From Gammaproteobacteria bacterium (GTDB lineage: Bacteria; Pseudomonadota; Gammaproteobacteria; Pseudomonadales; Pseudomonadaceae), in the NCBI GenBank assembly GCA_012735335.1, contig JAAYHO010000098.1, positions 1-8,381 of the forward strand: DNA of 8,381 nt, given 5' to 3'. Positions 6,013 to 8,381 of this stretch are shown piece after piece. The notes under the pieces are model-generated. The model was not told the origin of the DNA. It worked only from the letters and a program-made list of their open reading frames with translations, and made no database searches. Made by a program: the position numbers and the translations under genes. Numbering within the stretch: position 1 is the stretch's first letter; each line of letters starts with the position of its first letter.

Positions 6013-8019
6013 GTGTCGCAACTCAATCCCCGTCAACAGGAAGCAGTACGCTATATCAGCGGCCCGCTGCTCGTCTTGGCCGGTGCCGGAAGCGGCAAGA
6101 CCAGCGTGATTACCCGCAAGATCGCCTACCTGGTGAAGGAATGCGGCATTCGTGCCCAGCACATAGTCGCCGTCACCTTCACCAACAAGGCCGCCCGGGA
6201 AATGAAAGAGCGCGTCGGTGCCCTGCTGCGGGGCCCCGAGGGCCGCGGCCTGACCGTCTCCACCTTTCATAACCTGGGGCTGAACATCATCCGCAAGGAG
6301 CACAAGCGGCTGGGTTACAAACCCGGCTTCTCGATCTTCGACCAACGCGATGCCGAGGCCCTGATTACCGACCTGATGCACAAGGACTACGGCGCCGATG
6401 ACGGAGCCGAAGGCATCCAGGCGCAGATATCCTCCTGGAAGAACGATCTGGTTTCCCCGGAAGAGGCCCTGCAACAGGCCAAAACGCCTCAACAGCAGAC
6501 CGCCGCCAGCGTCTACATGCACTACAACCGCACACTCAAGGCGTACAACGCGGTCGACTTTGACGATCTCATTCTGATCCCGGTGATGCTGTTCCGCGAT
6601 CACCCGGACGTGTTGGAAAAGTGGCAGTTTCGCATCCGCTACATGCTGGTCGACGAATACCAGGACACCAACGCCAGCCAATACCTGCTGGTCAAGATGC
6701 TGGTAGGCAATCAGGCGCGCTTTACCGTGGTCGGCGACGATGACCAGTCCATCTATGCCTGGCGCGGTGCCCGCCCGGAAAACCTCGCGCAGCTCAAAGA
6801 AGACTTCCCGGCGCTCAAGGTGGTCATGCTGGAGCAGAACTACCGCTCCACCAGCCGCATCCTCAAGGCCGCCAACACCCTGATCGCCAACAACCCCCAC
6901 GTGTTCGAAAAACAGCTGTGGAGCGAGCTGGGCTACGGCGACCCGATCCGGGTGATCCGCTGCCGCAACGAGGACGCCGAAGCCGAGCGGGTAGCCACCG
7001 ATATCCAGATGCTGCACCTGAAGCAGGGCATCCCCTGGAAGGACGTCGCCATCCTCTACCGCGGCAACCACCAGTCCCGGCTGATCGAACTCAAACTGCA
7101 GCACCACCAGATTCCCTACCACCTGTCCGGCGGCACCAGCTTCTTCAGCCGTCAGGAGGTCAAGGATCTGATGTCCTACTTCCGCCTGCTGGTCAACCCG
7201 GACGACGACAACGCCCTGCTGCGGGTGGTCAACGTACCGCGCCGGGAGATCGGCCCGGCCACCCTGGAAAAACTCGGCACCTACGCCAACCTGCGCGGCG
7301 TCAGCCTGTTCAACGCCTGCACCGATATCGGCCTGGGCGAACACATGGAACCGCGCTACCAGGAGCGCCTCAAGCGCTTCGCCAGCTGGCTGGACGGCAT
7401 CCGCGAGCGCTGCATGCGCAGCGAACCCATCGCCGCCCTGCGCGACATGGTCAACGATCTGGACTATGAAAACTGGATCAGACAGAACTGCTCCAGCGAC
7501 GAAATCGCCGCCAAGCGCATGGGCAACGTCTGGTTCCTGCTGGACGCCCTGAAAACCACCATGGAGCGCGACGAGACCGGCGAAACCACCTTCGAGGACG
7601 CCATCGCCAAACTGGTGCTGCGCGACATGCTGGAACGTCAGGAAGAAGAAGAGGACGCCGACCGCGTGCAGTTGATGACCATGCACGCCTCCAAGGGGCT
7701 GGAATACCCCCACGTCTACGTGCTGGGCATGGAGGAAGAAATCCTCCCGCACCGCTCCAGCATCGAAGCCGACAGTGTCGACGAAGAGCGCCGCCTGGCC
7801 TACGTCGCCATCACCCGGGCCAAACGCAACCTCACCTTCACCTACGCCGCCCGCCGCCGCCAGTTCGGCGAAATCATCGACTGCCTGCCCAGCCGCTTCC
7901 TCGACGAACTCCCCCCCGAAGACCTCGAATGGGAAGGCACCGAAGACGTCCCCGTGGAACAGAAACAAGCCCGCGGCAACAGCGCCCTGGCCGACATCCG
8001 CGGCCTGCTGGGGCGCTGA
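6013..8019 (+). CDS. rep: ATP-dependent DNA helicase Rep
   Basis: A 668-residue superfamily 1A, 3'-to-5' DNA helicase that helps replication forks past bound proteins and contributes to restart. All motifs are visible: Q motif (NPRQQEAV), Walker A AGAGSGKT (23-30), Ia TFTNKAA, II VDEYQDTN (213-220), III VVGDDDQSIYAWRGA, IV LEQNYRST (R278), V MTMHASKGLE (555-564), VI EERRLAYVAITRAK (591-604). The C-terminal tail ends ALADIRGLLGR, as I recall for other Pseudomonas Rep proteins. I chose GTG at 6013 because MSQLNPRQQEAV is the normal Rep N-terminus and GAGG lies 6 bases upstream. The same frame is open back to an ATG at 5911, but those 34 extra residues are not Rep-like and would cover the promoter at 5975-5983. 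The gene appears monocistronic, ending at the terminator at 8032-8057. Confidence 0.96.
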   Translation: MSQLNPRQQEAVRYISGPLLVLAGAGSGKTSVITRKIAYLVKECGIRAQHIVAVTFTNKAAREMKERVGALLRGPEGRGLTVSTFHNLGLNIIRKEHKRLGYKPGFSIFDQRDAEALITDLMHKDYGADDGAEGIQAQISSWKNDLVSPEEALQQAKTPQQQTAASVYMHYNRTLKAYNAVDFDDLILIPVMLFRDHPDVLEKWQFRIRYMLVDEYQDTNASQYLLVKMLVGNQARFTVVGDDDQSIYAWRGARPENLAQLKEDFPALKVVMLEQNYRSTSRILKAANTLIANNPHVFEKQLWSELGYGDPIRVIRCRNEDAEAERVATDIQMLHLKQGIPWKDVAILYRGNHQSRLIELKLQHHQIPYHLSGGTSFFSRQEVKDLMSYFRLLVNPDDDNALLRVVNVPRREIGPATLEKLGTYANLRGVSLFNACTDIGLGEHMEPRYQERLKRFASWLDGIRERCMRSEPIAALRDMVNDLDYENWIRQNCSSDEIAAKRMGNVWFLLDALKTTMERDETGETTFEDAIAKLVLRDMLERQEEEEDADRVQLMTMHASKGLEYPHVYVLGMEEEILPHRSSIEADSVDEERRLAYVAITRAKRNLTFTYAARRRQFGEIIDCLPSRFLDELPPEDLEWEGTEDVPVEQKQARGNSALADIRGLLGR

Positions 8020-8031
8020 CACTCACCCACA

Positions 8032-8057
8032 AAAAAGCCACCCGAAGGTGGCTTTTT
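8032..8057. terminator. Bidirectional intrinsic terminator between rep and cytochrome gene
   Basis: AAAAAGCCACC (8032-8042) and GGTGGCTTTTT (8047-8057) form a perfect 11-bp stem: a 6-bp GC-rich core flanked by A/T runs that serve as U-tracts in both directions. Read on the minus strand the loop is C-UUCG-G, an extra-stable tetraloop, followed by six U residues. It starts 13 bases after the rep stop and lies 16 bases from the cytochrome stop, so it should end both convergent transcripts. Confidence 0.92.
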
Positions 8058-8072
8058 GTCAGCGCGGCAAAC

Positions 8073-8381
8073 TCAGTTGAGGGACAGAATCCACTCAGCC
8101 AGTTGCATGGCTTCATCGTCATTGACCGCATTCGGCGGCATCGGGATAGGACCCCAGTTACCGCTGGAACCGTTCTTGATGCTCGCAGCGATATGATCCG
8201 CATCGCCCGCGTACTTCTCCGCCACTGCCTTCATTGCCGGACCAACCAGCTGGCTGTCCACGGTGTGACAGGCAACACAGACCTTGGCCGAGAACAACGC
8301 CTCGCCCGGATAGCCGCCCGCTGCCGAATCATCGCCAGCGTCGGCAGCCGCAGCCGGAGCAGCAGCCACTGCCTCGGCGCA
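8073..8381 (-). CDS. c551-type cytochrome c, 5' end beyond window
   Basis: The C-terminal 102 residues of a class I, single-haem cytochrome c, a periplasmic electron carrier. Counting from the first visible codon, the haem motif is CVACH (C35, C38, H39), and the distal Met ligand is M81 in [11 protein letters not shown]. That stretch and the DDEA...LAEWILS ending closely resemble Pseudomonas cytochrome c551 (NirM). The globular domain (about 27-102) follows a low-complexity Ala/Pro/Asp/Gly linker of about 25 residues that c551 itself lacks, suggesting a tethered carrier. The first visible codon is Cys followed by [10 protein letters not shown]; it could be a lipidation cysteine, but the signal peptide lies outside the window. 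A GTG at 8369 in this frame is unlikely to be the start since it would give no export signal. It converges with rep across a shared terminator. The partner oxidoreductase cannot be told from here. Confidence 0.9.
   Translation of the reverse strand, partial: CAEAVAAAPAAAADAGDDSAAGGYPGEALFSAKVCVACHTVDSQLVGPAMKAVAEKYAGDADHIAASIKNGSSGNWGPIPMPPNAVNDDEAMQLAEWILSLN

Noticed and set aside
6007..8022. A very long open frame on the minus strand opposite rep
   Set aside because: It mirrors the rep gene codon for codon in a GC-rich sequence, has a repetitive Val/Gly/Ala/Asp/Gln composition with no domain, and no ribosome binding site of note. It is a shadow of rep.

Overview
This window looks like an ordinary chromosomal core segment from a high-GC gammaproteobacterium of the Pseudomonadaceae (Pseudomonas or Halopseudomonas type). 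The evidence is gene content and protein character: a Pseudomonas-like Rep helicase, GlnK and UbiK, a c551-type cytochrome, and a gene order (hypothetical gene, amtB, glnK | ubiK, yifB ... GGDEF-EAL gene | rep ... cytochrome) that, from memory, resembles the P. aeruginosa PA5286-PA5300 neighbourhood in condensed form. I saw no mobile elements, CRISPR arrays, tRNA or rRNA genes.

Left part (1-2041, minus strand): the start of an unrecognised helical protein that runs off the left edge, then amtB (ammonium channel) and glnK (PII signal protein), read glnK -> amtB. They sit 48 bp apart and surely form one operon. Two hairpins lie between amtB and the hypothetical gene.

Control region (2042-2401): the 360 bp between glnK and the divergent ubiK holds the best regulatory signal in the window. 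It contains a GG-N10-GC sigma-54 promoter facing glnK and two NtrC-type 17-bp dyads centred 32 bp apart, at about -110 and -142 from the inferred start. This is close to the enhancer geometry known for E. coli glnAp2. A 13-bp perfect palindrome lies in the glnK leader, and an extended -10 sigma-70 promoter faces ubiK. Under nitrogen limitation NtrC~P would switch on glnK-amtB; GlnK then gates AmtB.

Middle (2402-4179, plus strand): ubiK (ubiquinone biosynthesis accessory factor) followed by yifB/comM (AAA+ ATPase). yifB meets a convergent gene tail to tail with a 28-bp overlap, and that overlap is itself an imperfect inverted repeat.

Right part: a minus-strand c-di-GMP enzyme (4152-5870) with a degenerate receiver-like N-terminus, a GSDEF variant domain with an intact I-site, and an EAL domain that appears catalytically competent. 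It begins at a TTG codon. Divergent from it is rep (6013-8019), with a GTG start and an extended -10 promoter. A strong bidirectional terminator with a UUCG-type loop separates rep from a convergent, 5'-truncated c551-type cytochrome c gene at the right edge.

I found no convincing previously undescribed system. The points most worth checking are the NtrC/sigma-54 module, the palindrome in the glnK leader, the overlap hairpin, the Amt subfamily at this locus and the receiver-like domain of the c-di-GMP enzyme.
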